From Fidelibacterota bacterium (GTDB lineage Bacteria; Marinisomatota; Marinisomatia; SCGC-AAA003-L08; TMED6): 25,017 bases of DNA. The notes beneath the pieces were generated by a model. That model made no database searches and was not told the DNA's origin. It was given only the letters and a program-made list of their open reading frames with translations. A program made the translations under genes and the position numbers. Positions within the stretch are counted from its first letter, which is position 1; each line of letters starts with the position of its first letter. Location of the stretch: NCBI GenBank assembly GCA_014239355.1, contig JAAZYZ010000004.1, positions 1 through 25,017 on the forward strand. Reading direction: 5' to 3'. This document shows positions 1 to 8,188 of this stretch, piece after piece.

Positions 1-302
1 GGACTCTATAGGACAAAGTGCCTCTTGCTGAGGGAGGACCCTGTAAAGGGATGGAAAGTGCAACAGAAAGCAAACCGCCTATTTATATAGGTAAGGGTGA
101 AACGGTGGTGTAAGAGACCACCAGTCTATTTAGTAATAGATGGAGCTGGTAAACCCCACTTTGAGCAAGATCAAGTAGCTCTGTGTAGTCCTATCACTTA
201 AGAGCGGGTAGATTGCAAGTTAGCTTAACTGTGAGGTTAGGCCTAGATAAATAACCATCATTCATTATGAATACAGAATCCGGCTTATAGACTGACCTAT
301 CT
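1..302 (+). ncRNA. rnpB: RNase P RNA, bacterial type A (5' end outside window)
   Basis: This is the catalytic RNA of ribonuclease P, which removes the 5' leader of tRNA precursors. The conserved core is readable: the AGTGCAACAGAAAGCAAACC block near 55-76, GGTAAGGGTGAAA near 90-102, the GGTAAACCCC and GAGCAAG blocks near 148-170, GCCTAGATAAAT near 241-252, and the 3' ACAGAATCCGGCTTAT block at 273-288 that contributes to P4 and the 3' end. The first visible bases correspond to just after the usual GAGGAAAGTCC block, so roughly the first 60-70 bases (P1-P3 5' strands) lie upstream of the window. The exact 3' end is uncertain by several bases. The recJ start codon follows within about 12 bases and no hairpin plus T-run separates them. 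Confidence 0.95.
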
Positions 303-313
303 TATTATTTGAC

Positions 314-2032
314 ATGAGTAATTTTATTTGGAAATATAAACAATTAGATATGGATGATATCAATAGGATATCAGATGAATTTAAATTGCCTACCAGTATT
401 GCTACTATTATGTCTATAAAGAAAATCAACACAAAAGAATTATCCCGTTCTTTTTTTTATAATGATTTAAATAATTTGCATGACCCAATGTTAATGAAAG
501 ATATGGATAAGGCTATTAATAGAGTTATTCAAGCTCAAGAGTCTAATCAAGTTATTTTAATCATTGGAGATTATGATACTGATGGGACTGCAGCAGCAGC
601 TATTTTATATTTATATCTTAAATCTTTAAATATTGATAGCTATTATTATATTCCGCACCGTGAAAAAGAAGGTTATGGAATTTCTAAAAATGCTATTGAT
701 TATGGGATTAAAATTGGAGCTCATTTGATTATTAGTTGTGATTGTGGAATTACAGCTATTGATCAAATTAATTATGCAAATCAAAATCAACTTGATTTTA
801 TTATTACAGACCATCATAAGCAAAAAGATCAATTACCTGATGCTTATGCTATTTTAAATCCTAATCAACATGATTGTAATTATCCTTTTAAAGGCTTATG
901 TGGAGCTGGTGTAGCCTTCAAACTTTGTGTAGGACTTAATACTAGATTAGATGGTAACATAGATAATGTATTTAAATATTTAGATTTAGTAGCTATTGCA
1001 ACTACTGCAGATATAATGCCAGTATTAGATGAAAATAGGATAATTATTTCTGAAGGAATGAAACGCATATTAAATGGTAGTAACAAAGGTATTAAATCAT
1101 TGATGAATGTTTCTAATTTAAACAATCCTGGCCTTACAGTTGGTAAATTAGGTTATTGGTTTATTCCTAAAATTAATGCAGCAGGTAGATTAGGTGATGC
1201 TTCAAGAGCAGTTAAGTTATTTACTACATCTAACCTTCAACTAGCTAATGAAATTGCAATAGATTTAGAAAATGAAAATAATAAGCGTAAAGCTATTACA
1301 TTACAGCATGAAAATGAAGCAATCCAAATTATTAACTCTGAGTTTAATTTAGAAAATGAAAAAATTATTATAATTTACAATCAAAATTGGCACTTTGGTA
1401 TTGTTGGTATAGTTGCTTCTAGAATTAAAGAATTATATAATAGGCCTACTATAGTCATGACAGAAGAAGATGGTATTTATAAGGGTTCTTGTCGTAGCGT
1501 TCCTGGTTATGATATTGTAGATGCTTTAAGTCATTGTTCTGATATTTTAGATAATTATGGAGGGCATCCAATGGCTGCAGGATTGAGTATTAAAAAAGAA
1601 CATTTAGATACTTTTTCTAATACAATGAATAATCATGCTATTAAAAATCTATCGTATGATTTAACCCCTATGATTTCTATTGATTATGAATTAAAACTCT
1701 CAGATATTAATGATAGATTTATTAATTTTCTTAATTATTTAGAACCTTTTGGTCCAGGCAACTCAAAACCAGTATTTGTAACTAGGGATTTAAAAGGTAT
1801 TAGCAATGTTCAACTATTAGGAAAAGATAGAGAAACATTAAAATTTAAATTAAATAGTGAACATTCTGATTTAGATGTTATTGGGTTTAGAATGGTAGAG
1901 CATTATGAAAAATTATTAAGTGGTAAAAATATTGATATTACTTATACCATTGATAAAAATTATTGGAATGGTCAATATTCTACCCAATTAGTATTAAAGG
2001 ATATTATATTTAGTAATGATAGAAAAAATTAA
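314..2032 (+). CDS. recJ: single-stranded-DNA-specific 5'-3' exonuclease RecJ
   Basis: RecJ degrades single-stranded DNA 5' to 3' in RecF-pathway recombination and in mismatch and base excision repair. The 572-residue protein has the family's usual length. DHH phosphoesterase motifs are visible in order: GDYDTDG (residues 85-91, metal-binding Asp), HREKEGYG (115-122), SCDCG (141-145) and DHHK (166-169). The DHHA1 domain carries YGGHPMAAG near residue 414, and an OB-like C-terminal region follows. The N-terminal WKY..LD opening matches the usual RecJ start, which supports ATG 314. No Shine-Dalgarno sequence precedes it, only AT-rich DNA directly after rnpB. The 3' end overlaps fabH by 17 bases. 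It is the first coding gene of a compact + strand run, probably transcribed with or through rnpB. Confidence 0.96.
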   Translation: MSNFIWKYKQLDMDDINRISDEFKLPTSIATIMSIKKINTKELSRSFFYNDLNNLHDPMLMKDMDKAINRVIQAQESNQVILIIGDYDTDGTAAAAILYLYLKSLNIDSYYYIPHREKEGYGISKNAIDYGIKIGAHLIISCDCGITAIDQINYANQNQLDFIITDHHKQKDQLPDAYAILNPNQHDCNYPFKGLCGAGVAFKLCVGLNTRLDGNIDNVFKYLDLVAIATTADIMPVLDENRIIISEGMKRILNGSNKGIKSLMNVSNLNNPGLTVGKLGYWFIPKINAAGRLGDASRAVKLFTTSNLQLANEIAIDLENENNKRKAITLQHENEAIQIINSEFNLENEKIIIIYNQNWHFGIVGIVASRIKELYNRPTIVMTEEDGIYKGSCRSVPGYDIVDALSHCSDILDNYGGHPMAAGLSIKKEHLDTFSNTMNNHAIKNLSYDLTPMISIDYELKLSDINDRFINFLNYLEPFGPGNSKPVFVTRDLKGISNVQLLGKDRETLKFKLNSEHSDLDVIGFRMVEHYEKLLSGKNIDITYTIDKNYWNGQYSTQLVLKDIIFSNDRKN

Positions 2033-3017
2033 TTCAAAAATTATTGGTATGGGGTATTATGCCCCAGATAATATTATAGATAATGAATATTTTTCAAAAT
2101 TCATGGATACTTCTGATCAGTGGATTACTGAAAGAACAGGTATTAAGCAAAGAAGGTTTGCAAATAAAGGAGAAGGCCCCGCTGACATAGCAATCCCTGC
2201 AGTTGAAATGGCATTAAATAATGCTAATTTACAGGTTAATGATATTGATTTTATTATTTTTGCAACATCTAGCCCAGATTATTATATTCCAGGCTCAGGT
2301 TGTATTCTTCAAGAAAAAATGAATTTTCCAAAGATTGGTGCTTTAGATATTCGGAATGCATGTGCAGGGTATATTTTTGCATTATCTGTAGCAGACCAAT
2401 ATATTAAAACAGGAACTTTTTCTAATATTTTAGTTGTAGCTTCTGAAGTGCAATCTAGTGCTATGGATTTATCAAATAGTGGAAGAAACACTTCTGTCAT
2501 TTTTGCTGATGGTGCAGCTGCTACTATTTTAAGTGGAACATTTAAAAATGAAGGTATTTTATCAACTCATTTACATACAGAGGGAAAATATCTAAAGGAA
2601 TTATGGTTAGAAGCTCCATCAAGCAAATCTAATCCAAAATTAAATCAAGAAATATTAGATCAAGGAAAACATTTTTTGAAAATGAATGGTAGAGAAGTAT
2701 TTAAACATGCAGTTAAACGTTTTCCTGAAGTGATAATAGAAGGATTAGAATATAATAATTTAACTGTAGATGATATTGATATATTAATACCACATCAAGC
2801 AAATGTTAGAATATCAAAGATGATACAAAAGAAATTAGGTTTAGCAGATAATCAAGTCATTTCAAATATTCATAAATATGGAAATACAACTGCAGCTTCC
2901 GTTCCAATTGCATTGTGTGAAACAATTAATAATAATAAATTAAATAAAGGAGATACTTTAGTATTGGCAGCCTTTGGGTCAGGCTTTTCTTGGGCTTCTG
3001 CTATAATAAAGTGGTAG
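2016..3017 (+). CDS. fabH: 3-oxoacyl-ACP synthase III (KAS III)
   Basis: The enzyme condenses an acyl-CoA primer, usually acetyl-CoA, with malonyl-ACP to start type II fatty-acid synthesis in the cytoplasm. The thiolase-fold catalytic triad is intact: Cys116 in RNACAGYIFAL, His260 in IPHQANVRI and Asn290 in YGNTTAASVP. The DTSDQWITERTGI block (31-43) and the FGSGFSWAS glycine-rich end near residue 320 are typical. At 333 residues it has normal length. The start lies inside the 3' end of recJ (17-base overlap), which suggests translational coupling, as there is no Shine-Dalgarno sequence. It resembles housekeeping FabH more than the second KAS III at 11352-12308, which sits in a different context. 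Confidence 0.93.
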   Translation: MIEKINSKIIGMGYYAPDNIIDNEYFSKFMDTSDQWITERTGIKQRRFANKGEGPADIAIPAVEMALNNANLQVNDIDFIIFATSSPDYYIPGSGCILQEKMNFPKIGALDIRNACAGYIFALSVADQYIKTGTFSNILVVASEVQSSAMDLSNSGRNTSVIFADGAAATILSGTFKNEGILSTHLHTEGKYLKELWLEAPSSKSNPKLNQEILDQGKHFLKMNGREVFKHAVKRFPEVIIEGLEYNNLTVDDIDILIPHQANVRISKMIQKKLGLADNQVISNIHKYGNTTAASVPIALCETINNNKLNKGDTLVLAAFGSGFSWASAIIKW

Positions 3018-3022
3018 AATTT

Positions 3023-4165
3023 ATGAATTGGATATATTTTAATGAAGAGCATAACATGCTTCGCAATATGGTGCGTGAATTTGCAGTAAACGAGATTAAA
3101 CCACTTGCTCAAAAAATTGATAATGAAGGATTATTTCCTGAAGAATCAATAAAAAAAATGGCTGAATTAGGTTTAATGGGAATTCCATGGGATACTAAAT
3201 ATGGTGGTACTAATATGGATACCTTATCTCTAGTAATTGCTATAGAAGAAATTGGTAAAGTATGTGCCTCAACAGCTGCTACTATGATGGCTCATACTAG
3301 TTTAGGAACGGCTCCAATTGCAGTTTTTGGTACCGAAGCACAAAAAGCAAAATATTTACCAGGGCTAGCGTCTGGAGAAAAAATTGGTTCATTTGGTCTA
3401 ACTGAGCCAAATGCTGGCTCAGATGCAGGAAATACACAAACTACAGCTGAATTAAAAAATGATAAATTTATTGTTAATGGTCAAAAAGCTTTTTGCACAA
3501 GTGCGGGAGTAGCTAGTATTATTATTTTTACTGCTAAATTCATTGAAGAGGGTGTTGATAAAGGAATTGGTGCATTTATTGTTGAAGCTGGTACTGATGG
3601 ACTATCAGTGGGAGCTCCAGAAAAAAAGATGGGCTGGAGAGGATCAGATACAAGGTCTGTATTTTTTGAAAACATGGAAATTCCTAAAGAAAATATTTTA
3701 GGTTCCCCTTCAAAGGGATTTAAACAATTTCTTAATACTTTAGTTGGAGGTAGAATTACAATTGGAGCTTTATCATTAGGGACTGCACAAGGAGCATATG
3801 AATTAGCTCTTAAATATTCAAAAGAGCGAGAAGCTTTTGGTAAACAAATTAATCAATTTCAAGCAATTGGATTTAAATTAGCTGATATGGCTACTTCTAT
3901 AGAAGCAGCAAAACATTTAGTGTACCATGCTGCATGGCTCAAAGATAATAATCAACCTGTTATTAAGGAAGCTGCAATGGCTAAATTATTTGCTAGCGAA
4001 ACTGCAATGAAAATATGCACTGAAGCTATTCAAGTACATGGTGGCTATGGTTATATTAAGGAATATGACGTTGAGCGTTTCTTTAGAGATGCGAAAATAT
4101 TAGAAATAGGTGAAGGAACTAGCGAAATACAGCGAGTCATAATATCTAAATCAATTTTAAAGTAA
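3023..4165 (+). CDS. acyl-CoA dehydrogenase (short/medium-chain type)
   Basis: This is an FAD-dependent flavoenzyme that oxidises acyl-CoA to trans-2-enoyl-CoA and passes electrons to electron-transfer flavoprotein; it works in beta-oxidation or branched-chain acyl breakdown. Visible are the GSFGLTEPNAGSDAG flavin/substrate block, GWRGSDTRSVFFENMEIP, QINQFQAIGFKLADMAT, QVHGGYGYIKEYDVERFFRDAK and the C-terminal EGTSEIQR, whose first Glu (residue 364) is the expected catalytic base. Starting at ATG 3023 gives 380 residues, the standard family length, and the natural MNWIYFNEEH opening. An in-frame ATG at 2990 would add 11 unrelated residues and overlap fabH, so I reject it. The chain-length preference cannot be read from sequence. 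Five bases separate it from fabH and two from ybeY. Confidence 0.93.
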   Translation: MNWIYFNEEHNMLRNMVREFAVNEIKPLAQKIDNEGLFPEESIKKMAELGLMGIPWDTKYGGTNMDTLSLVIAIEEIGKVCASTAATMMAHTSLGTAPIAVFGTEAQKAKYLPGLASGEKIGSFGLTEPNAGSDAGNTQTTAELKNDKFIVNGQKAFCTSAGVASIIIFTAKFIEEGVDKGIGAFIVEAGTDGLSVGAPEKKMGWRGSDTRSVFFENMEIPKENILGSPSKGFKQFLNTLVGGRITIGALSLGTAQGAYELALKYSKEREAFGKQINQFQAIGFKLADMATSIEAAKHLVYHAAWLKDNNQPVIKEAAMAKLFASETAMKICTEAIQVHGGYGYIKEYDVERFFRDAKILEIGEGTSEIQRVIISKSILK

Positions 4166-4167
4166 AA

Positions 4168-4602
4168 ATGTTATTCGAACTTATTAATAATTTTAGTAAT
4201 CAATATCAATTTAATACTATAGAAATTAAAAAAATCATTTTAAAAGTTACTACTAATGAAGATCAGCAGATTCAGTCTATTAATCTTATTTTAAGTACAG
4301 ATAGCCATTTAAATAATTTAAAGAAACAATATTTTCAAAAAGATCACTATACAGATGTGATTGCATTTAATTTGGAAGATGATGATGATTTAATTGATGG
4401 TGAAATTTATATTAGTATGGATAGAATTATAGATAATGCTAATAAATTTAATTGTAATTTAAATACAGAATTAAAAAGAATTATTATACATGGTTTATTG
4501 CATTTAATTGGTTATGATGATTCTAATGAAGAAGAAAAAAAATTGATGACAAATTTAGAAAATTTTTATATGAGCGAATGCTCGCAACCTATTATTATAT
4601 AA
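4168..4602 (+). CDS. ybeY: rRNA maturation endoribonuclease YbeY
   Basis: YbeY is a small metal-dependent endoribonuclease needed for 16S rRNA 3' maturation and ribosome quality control. The 144-residue protein has the conserved YTDVIAF...DGEIYIS block (61-83) and the metal-site motif HGLLHLIGYDD (108-118). Compared with the classical H-x3-H-x5-H motif, His108 and His112 are present but the third ligand position is Asp118. As I recall, Bacteroidota YbeY proteins also have Asp here (HGxLHLCGYKD), so this looks like a lineage variant and not a defect. It lies two bases after the acyl-CoA dehydrogenase and two bases before the next gene if that starts at ATG 4605. No Shine-Dalgarno sequence is visible. 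Confidence 0.92.
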   Translation: MLFELINNFSNQYQFNTIEIKKIILKVTTNEDQQIQSINLILSTDSHLNNLKKQYFQKDHYTDVIAFNLEDDDDLIDGEIYISMDRIIDNANKFNCNLNTELKRIIIHGLLHLIGYDDSNEEEKKLMTNLENFYMSECSQPIII

Positions 4603-4604
4603 TT

Positions 4605-5849
4605 ATGTATTTATATATTTTATTACTTTTTATTTGTTTACTTTTGCTTTCTGCATTTTTTTCAGGGTCAGAGGCAGCATTTTTAAATTTAAAAAATCAA
4701 AATAAAAAAGTTCCTAATGAAATTTTACAATTTGCAAACAAGCCAAAACGTTTATTAATTGGTTTATTATCTGGTAATACTATTATCAATATTTGTATTG
4801 CATTTCTTGGTGCATATGTGATTCATAAGTTTGCATCAGAATTGACATTATCAGAGTCTATGTTAAAATTTATTGACATAGTATTTTTATCATTAATATT
4901 ACTTATTTTTGGTGAAGTAGTACCTAAAGTTTTTGCAATGCGTAATTCAGTTAGAGTAGCACGCTCAGCATATGTCCCATTAAGATTTATTTTTATGATT
5001 TTTAAACCTTTTATTTTTTTATTTCATAAAATAACGATCTTTTTTAATTATTTAATTGGAGTTAAGGATGAAAAAATCTTTGATTCTGAAGAAGAGTTAA
5101 AGATTTTAGCAGAATTAAGTGAAGAAGAAGGGACCTTAGAAGAAGAGGAATCTGAAATGATTCAATCAATTATAGAGTTTAATGATAAAGAAGCAGGCGA
5201 AATTTTAATTCCTAGAGTTGACATCATTGGTATTGCATCTTCAGAAAGCTTAGATGCGGTAATGGATTTAATTAGCAAGGAACAGTTTTCAAAAATACCT
5301 ATATATGTAGATAACATAGATAATATTACAGGAATACTACATGCTAAAGATTTAGTTCCATATTTAACTGGTTCTAGACCAAATATTAATTTATCATCAA
5401 TTGCAAGGGCACCATTTTTTGTCCCTGAAAATAAACCGCTAGATGAGTTATTAAATGATTTTAAAAATAAAAAAACTAGTATAGCAATTGTTGTAGATGA
5501 ATGGGGTGGGACAGAAGGTTTAATTACCTTAGAGGATATAGTAGAAGAAGTTCTAGGTGAAATTAGAGACCCATTTGATAATGAACAGAACTTAATTAAT
5601 AAAATTTCTAAAGGAACTTATATGGTAGATGCAAAAATTTCTATTTATGATTTACAAGAAGCTATTGATGTAACATTTCCAGATGATAGAGATTATGATA
5701 CATTAGGAGGATTTATATTAAACCAATTACAAGAGATTCCTCAAAAAAATGACACGGTTGAATTTAATACTAATATTTTTAAAGTAATTAGTATTAATAA
5801 AAATAGAATAGGACAAATACAAGTTATTAGAAATGAAAAAAAAGCTTAA
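4605..5849 (+). CDS. CNNM/CBS-domain membrane protein, CorC/HlyC (TlyC) family
   Basis: This is an inner-membrane protein of the UPF0053/hemolysin-C type, a family linked to Mg2+/Co2+ efflux; Bacteroidota GldE belongs to it. Layout from ATG 4605 (414 residues): CNNM (DUF21) membrane domain at about 1-155, with FFSGSEAAFL (18-27), a LIGLLSGNT segment and GEVVPK (103-108); an acidic linker EEELKILAELSEEEGTLEEEE (about 161-182); a CBS pair at about 200-325, including ILIPRVDIIGI and ILHAKDLVPYL; and a CorC_HlyC transporter-associated domain at about 335-410 with DYDTLGGFIL. An upstream ATG at 4578 would add nine residues and overlap ybeY; the 4605 start gives a cleaner hydrophobic N terminus. 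Ion and physiological role are not provable here. It overlaps mazG by 17 bases. Confidence 0.88.
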   Translation: MYLYILLLFICLLLLSAFFSGSEAAFLNLKNQNKKVPNEILQFANKPKRLLIGLLSGNTIINICIAFLGAYVIHKFASELTLSESMLKFIDIVFLSLILLIFGEVVPKVFAMRNSVRVARSAYVPLRFIFMIFKPFIFLFHKITIFFNYLIGVKDEKIFDSEEELKILAELSEEEGTLEEEESEMIQSIIEFNDKEAGEILIPRVDIIGIASSESLDAVMDLISKEQFSKIPIYVDNIDNITGILHAKDLVPYLTGSRPNINLSSIARAPFFVPENKPLDELLNDFKNKKTSIAIVVDEWGGTEGLITLEDIVEEVLGEIRDPFDNEQNLINKISKGTYMVDAKISIYDLQEAIDVTFPDDRDYDTLGGFILNQLQEIPQKNDTVEFNTNIFKVISINKNRIGQIQVIRNEKKA

Positions 5850-6609
5850 CGATTTAATTGATGTATTAAAAACTTTAAGATCTCCTGGTGGCTGTGATTG
5901 GGATAGAGCTCAAACTCATGAATCTTTAATTCCTTATTTATTAGAAGAAACTTATGAAGTTATTGAAGCTATTGAACAAAAAGATTATGATTTATTAAAA
6001 GAAGAGTTAGGTGATCTTTTATTACATGTAGTATTTCAAGCTGAGTTAGCCAATGAAGAAGATAAGTTTGACATCTATGATTCTATATCAAATATCACTG
6101 ACAAATTAGTAAATCGTCACCCCCATATTTTTTCTGATAAAGCAGATGCATCATGGCAAAAAGGAAGTTGGGAATTAGCGAAGAAAAAAGAAAAAAAACG
6201 TGATAGTATATTAGATGGAGTCCCAAAAGCATTGCCTGCATTAACAAGGGCTAATAGAATTCAAGAAAAAGCTTCAGGGGTAGGATTTGATTGGGATCAT
6301 TTAGACCAAGTATATGATAAAGTATATGAAGAAATAGATGAATTAAACCAAGCAATAAAATCTAAAAAATCAGAACACATACAAGAAGAATTAGGAGATG
6401 TACTTTTTTCTATTGTTAACTTAAGTAGACATATTGATATTAACCCTGAGGTGGCTTTAGATAAATCAATTATGAAATTTATTAATAGATTTCATTTACT
6501 TGAACAGCACATGGATAAAAATAAATTAGATTTTAAAACCCAGAGTTTATCTGATTTAGATAAACTCTGGAATAAAATAAAAAAAGAGAAAAACTCTAAC
6601 CTAGGATAA
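5833..6609 (+). CDS. mazG: nucleoside triphosphate pyrophosphohydrolase MazG
   Basis: MazG hydrolyses (d)NTPs to NMP and pyrophosphate, which clears aberrant nucleotides and influences ppGpp levels. The 258-residue protein has the standard tandem layout. The first MazG domain carries LRSPGGCDWDRAQTHESL (15-32), EETYE (38-42) and EELGD (57-61), the EExxE...ExxD Mg2+ site. The second carries EEIDE and EELGDVLFSIVN near residues 166-200. GVGFDW between them is typical. The start overlaps the preceding membrane-protein gene by 17 bases. The last 14 bases overlap the 3' end of the convergent ASST-like gene, and a perfect 13-bp hairpin lies inside the coding sequence at 6540-6570. It ends the + strand run that begins at rnpB/recJ. 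Confidence 0.95.
   Translation: MKKKLNDLIDVLKTLRSPGGCDWDRAQTHESLIPYLLEETYEVIEAIEQKDYDLLKEELGDLLLHVVFQAELANEEDKFDIYDSISNITDKLVNRHPHIFSDKADASWQKGSWELAKKKEKKRDSILDGVPKALPALTRANRIQEKASGVGFDWDHLDQVYDKVYEEIDELNQAIKSKKSEHIQEELGDVLFSIVNLSRHIDINPEVALDKSIMKFINRFHLLEQHMDKNKLDFKTQSLSDLDKLWNKIKKEKNSNLG
6535..6570 (-). terminator. putative Rho-independent terminator of the ASST-like gene, inside mazG
   Basis: A perfect inverted repeat with 13-bp arms (CCAGAGTTTATCT at 6540-6552, AGATAAACTCTGG at 6558-6570) encloses a 5-base loop. Read on the - strand it is followed by G and TTTT (6539-6535) and begins 26 bases after the stop codon of the ASST-like gene, a typical terminator position. The T-run is short, so termination could be partial. 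On the + strand the hairpin is followed by A-rich DNA and would not work as an intrinsic terminator for mazG. Confidence 0.55.
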
Positions 6610-8056
6610 TATTCACTAACAGTACTATATCTAAAACATTAATTCCGCCATCACCATTCATATCACCATTTAAATCAACATCATTTTCTCCAAGAGCCAT
6701 ATTAACTATTAAAATTACATCTAGTACATTAAGAATTTCATCACCATTCATATCACCAAGGATAATTTCTTGATCAAAAGTATCAACAGCATATTTTTGT
6801 GCTCTTGGAATCATTGTATTATTTCCAGGATGATTATACTCCCATACTTGTTGGCCTTCATAAGTAACTTCATAAATATCTGCATCATCACAAACAGTTA
6901 ATAGTGTATTTCCATTAGGCAATCTAAAAGCTCCACCTTGAACATTTGTATGCCAACCTGGTCCAGGATGATATACCCAAGTTGGTTCTTCAGGCCCATA
7001 TGGTTGAGTTCCTAGTAAAGTATAGTTCCCATCATCCATTAAAGGCGGTTCAAATTCTAACCCCGCAGATTGATTTCCTTGATGTCTATTATTAAATAAA
7101 ATTAAATTTCCTGCTCCTGGATATCCTTCAGGAATCCAATTAACACTATGTTGGTCATCTAAAATTTGATCAGAGTTATTACCCCTATTATATATTTGAG
7201 GATTTCCCCACCTATATAACAAATCTCCACCTTTATTAGAATTTCCACCTTCATGTGAGGCAGCTTCTTCTGTTGTCGTGCTATGATCAATAATATAAAT
7301 TTCACTCATAAATCTAGATGATAGAACAATTTGGTCTAATGTTTCATTATAGTCTATAGCATTTACATGAATCCAATCTGCATTTGACCCACCAGGGCCA
7401 TCTCCACTTCCAACATTTCCTTCATTAATATTCATTAGCTCTGGATGATCCTCTACATTGCCAAAAGTTGCCCCATAATTAGATCCGCGCTCTTGTACTA
7501 AATGATCCCACATATGCCACTCCCATATAATATTATTAGTATAGGGTTCAATTTCAAAAACAGCAGTGGCCCACATTTGGTTTAAAGGATTATCAATAGA
7601 TCCAGGGCTTCTACCCATATCATATGCTTCATCTGTAGTAAAAGCTTCCCATGCTATCATTAAAATATTTCCATTTGGCATTGGTTGTACATCATGATGA
7701 TGTTGATATTCTTCATTTGATAAAACAAAATCCCATAAAACATTACTATCCCACTCAACTAGCTGAACACCACCTCCAACTCCGCCAGAGTCCATAGTAG
7801 GATTAGGAACTCTATAGGGATACACCAAAATTGTATTTTCTAGGCCAGGTTCATTACCTTGAATTAAATAAGGCATACTTGCAGGGCCTCTATCATGACT
7901 CCATGTATGAATAATTTCTTCATCATTATCAATCAGTCGTGTTTCTGCAGAATTACCATTACCAGCTTGAGGCGTAAACAAGGTGTAGCCTTCAAATACA
8001 TCCTGCCCGAATAACAAGCTAGTAGAGATAATAAAAATCGAAAATATAAATTTCAT
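6596..8056 (-). CDS. secreted arylsulfotransferase (ASST)-like protein with C-terminal dockerin-like tag
   Basis: The 486-residue protein has a signal peptide (about residues 1-17, cleavage near FG|Q), a beta-propeller domain resembling PAPS-independent arylsulfate sulfotransferases, and a terminal dockerin-like pair. Candidate catalytic residues are His121 (HHHDVQPMPNGN), His230 (DWIHVNAI), Arg248 (LSSRF) and His303 (DDQHSVNW). The order His, His, Arg, His and the 18-residue His230-Arg248 spacing match the E. coli ASST quartet (His252, His356, Arg374, His436) as I recall it. The tail (432-486) has two Ca2+ loops of the form DxNGDxxxNVLD, each followed by a hydrophobic helix ending LG. A possible GAGGA Shine-Dalgarno sequence precedes the ATG. 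It is divergent from the sulfotransferase at 8189. ASST-type propellers can have other roles, so activity is unproven; export is likely. Confidence 0.82.
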   Translation of the reverse strand: MKFIFSIFIISTSLLFGQDVFEGYTLFTPQAGNGNSAETRLIDNDEEIIHTWSHDRGPASMPYLIQGNEPGLENTILVYPYRVPNPTMDSGGVGGGVQLVEWDSNVLWDFVLSNEEYQHHHDVQPMPNGNILMIAWEAFTTDEAYDMGRSPGSIDNPLNQMWATAVFEIEPYTNNIIWEWHMWDHLVQERGSNYGATFGNVEDHPELMNINEGNVGSGDGPGGSNADWIHVNAIDYNETLDQIVLSSRFMSEIYIIDHSTTTEEAASHEGGNSNKGGDLLYRWGNPQIYNRGNNSDQILDDQHSVNWIPEGYPGAGNLILFNNRHQGNQSAGLEFEPPLMDDGNYTLLGTQPYGPEEPTWVYHPGPGWHTNVQGGAFRLPNGNTLLTVCDDADIYEVTYEGQQVWEYNHPGNNTMIPRAQKYAVDTFDQEIILGDMNGDEILNVLDVILIVNMALGENDVDLNGDMNGDGGINVLDIVLLVNIILG

Positions 8057-8188
8057 ATTTTGTTTTCCTCACTTTATACAGTTTTTATAATATATAATTT
8101 AATCAATAACTCAGCACTATAAATTAGTGTAATAGTATGTTACAAAAAAGTTAGTATTAGATTTTATTAAAAAAGTGTAATTTAGAAG
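8057..8188. promoter_or_regulatory. divergent intergenic region between ASST-like gene and lipid/sulfotransferase run
   Basis: The 132-base AT-rich gap between two divergent genes must hold the promoters of both. On the - strand GAGGA lies 10 bases before the ASST-like ATG. On the + strand only a weak AGAAG precedes ATG 8189. I can see several TATAAT-like hexamers but no convincing -35/-10 pair, and no strong operator palindrome. Confidence 0.4.

Noticed and set aside
880..1125. Antisense open frames inside recJ (626-832 and 880-1125 on the - strand)
   Set aside because: They mirror recJ coding, have no domain, no Shine-Dalgarno sequence and no sensible spacing.
2990..3022. Earlier in-frame ATG for the acyl-CoA dehydrogenase (11 extra residues)
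   Set aside because: It would overlap fabH by 28 bases, and the added residues do not fit the family N terminus; ATG 3023 gives the normal 380 residues.
4578..4604. Earlier ATG for the CNNM/CBS protein
   Set aside because: It adds nine residues inside ybeY; 4605 lies two bases after the ybeY stop and starts the first hydrophobic helix directly. Not excluded.
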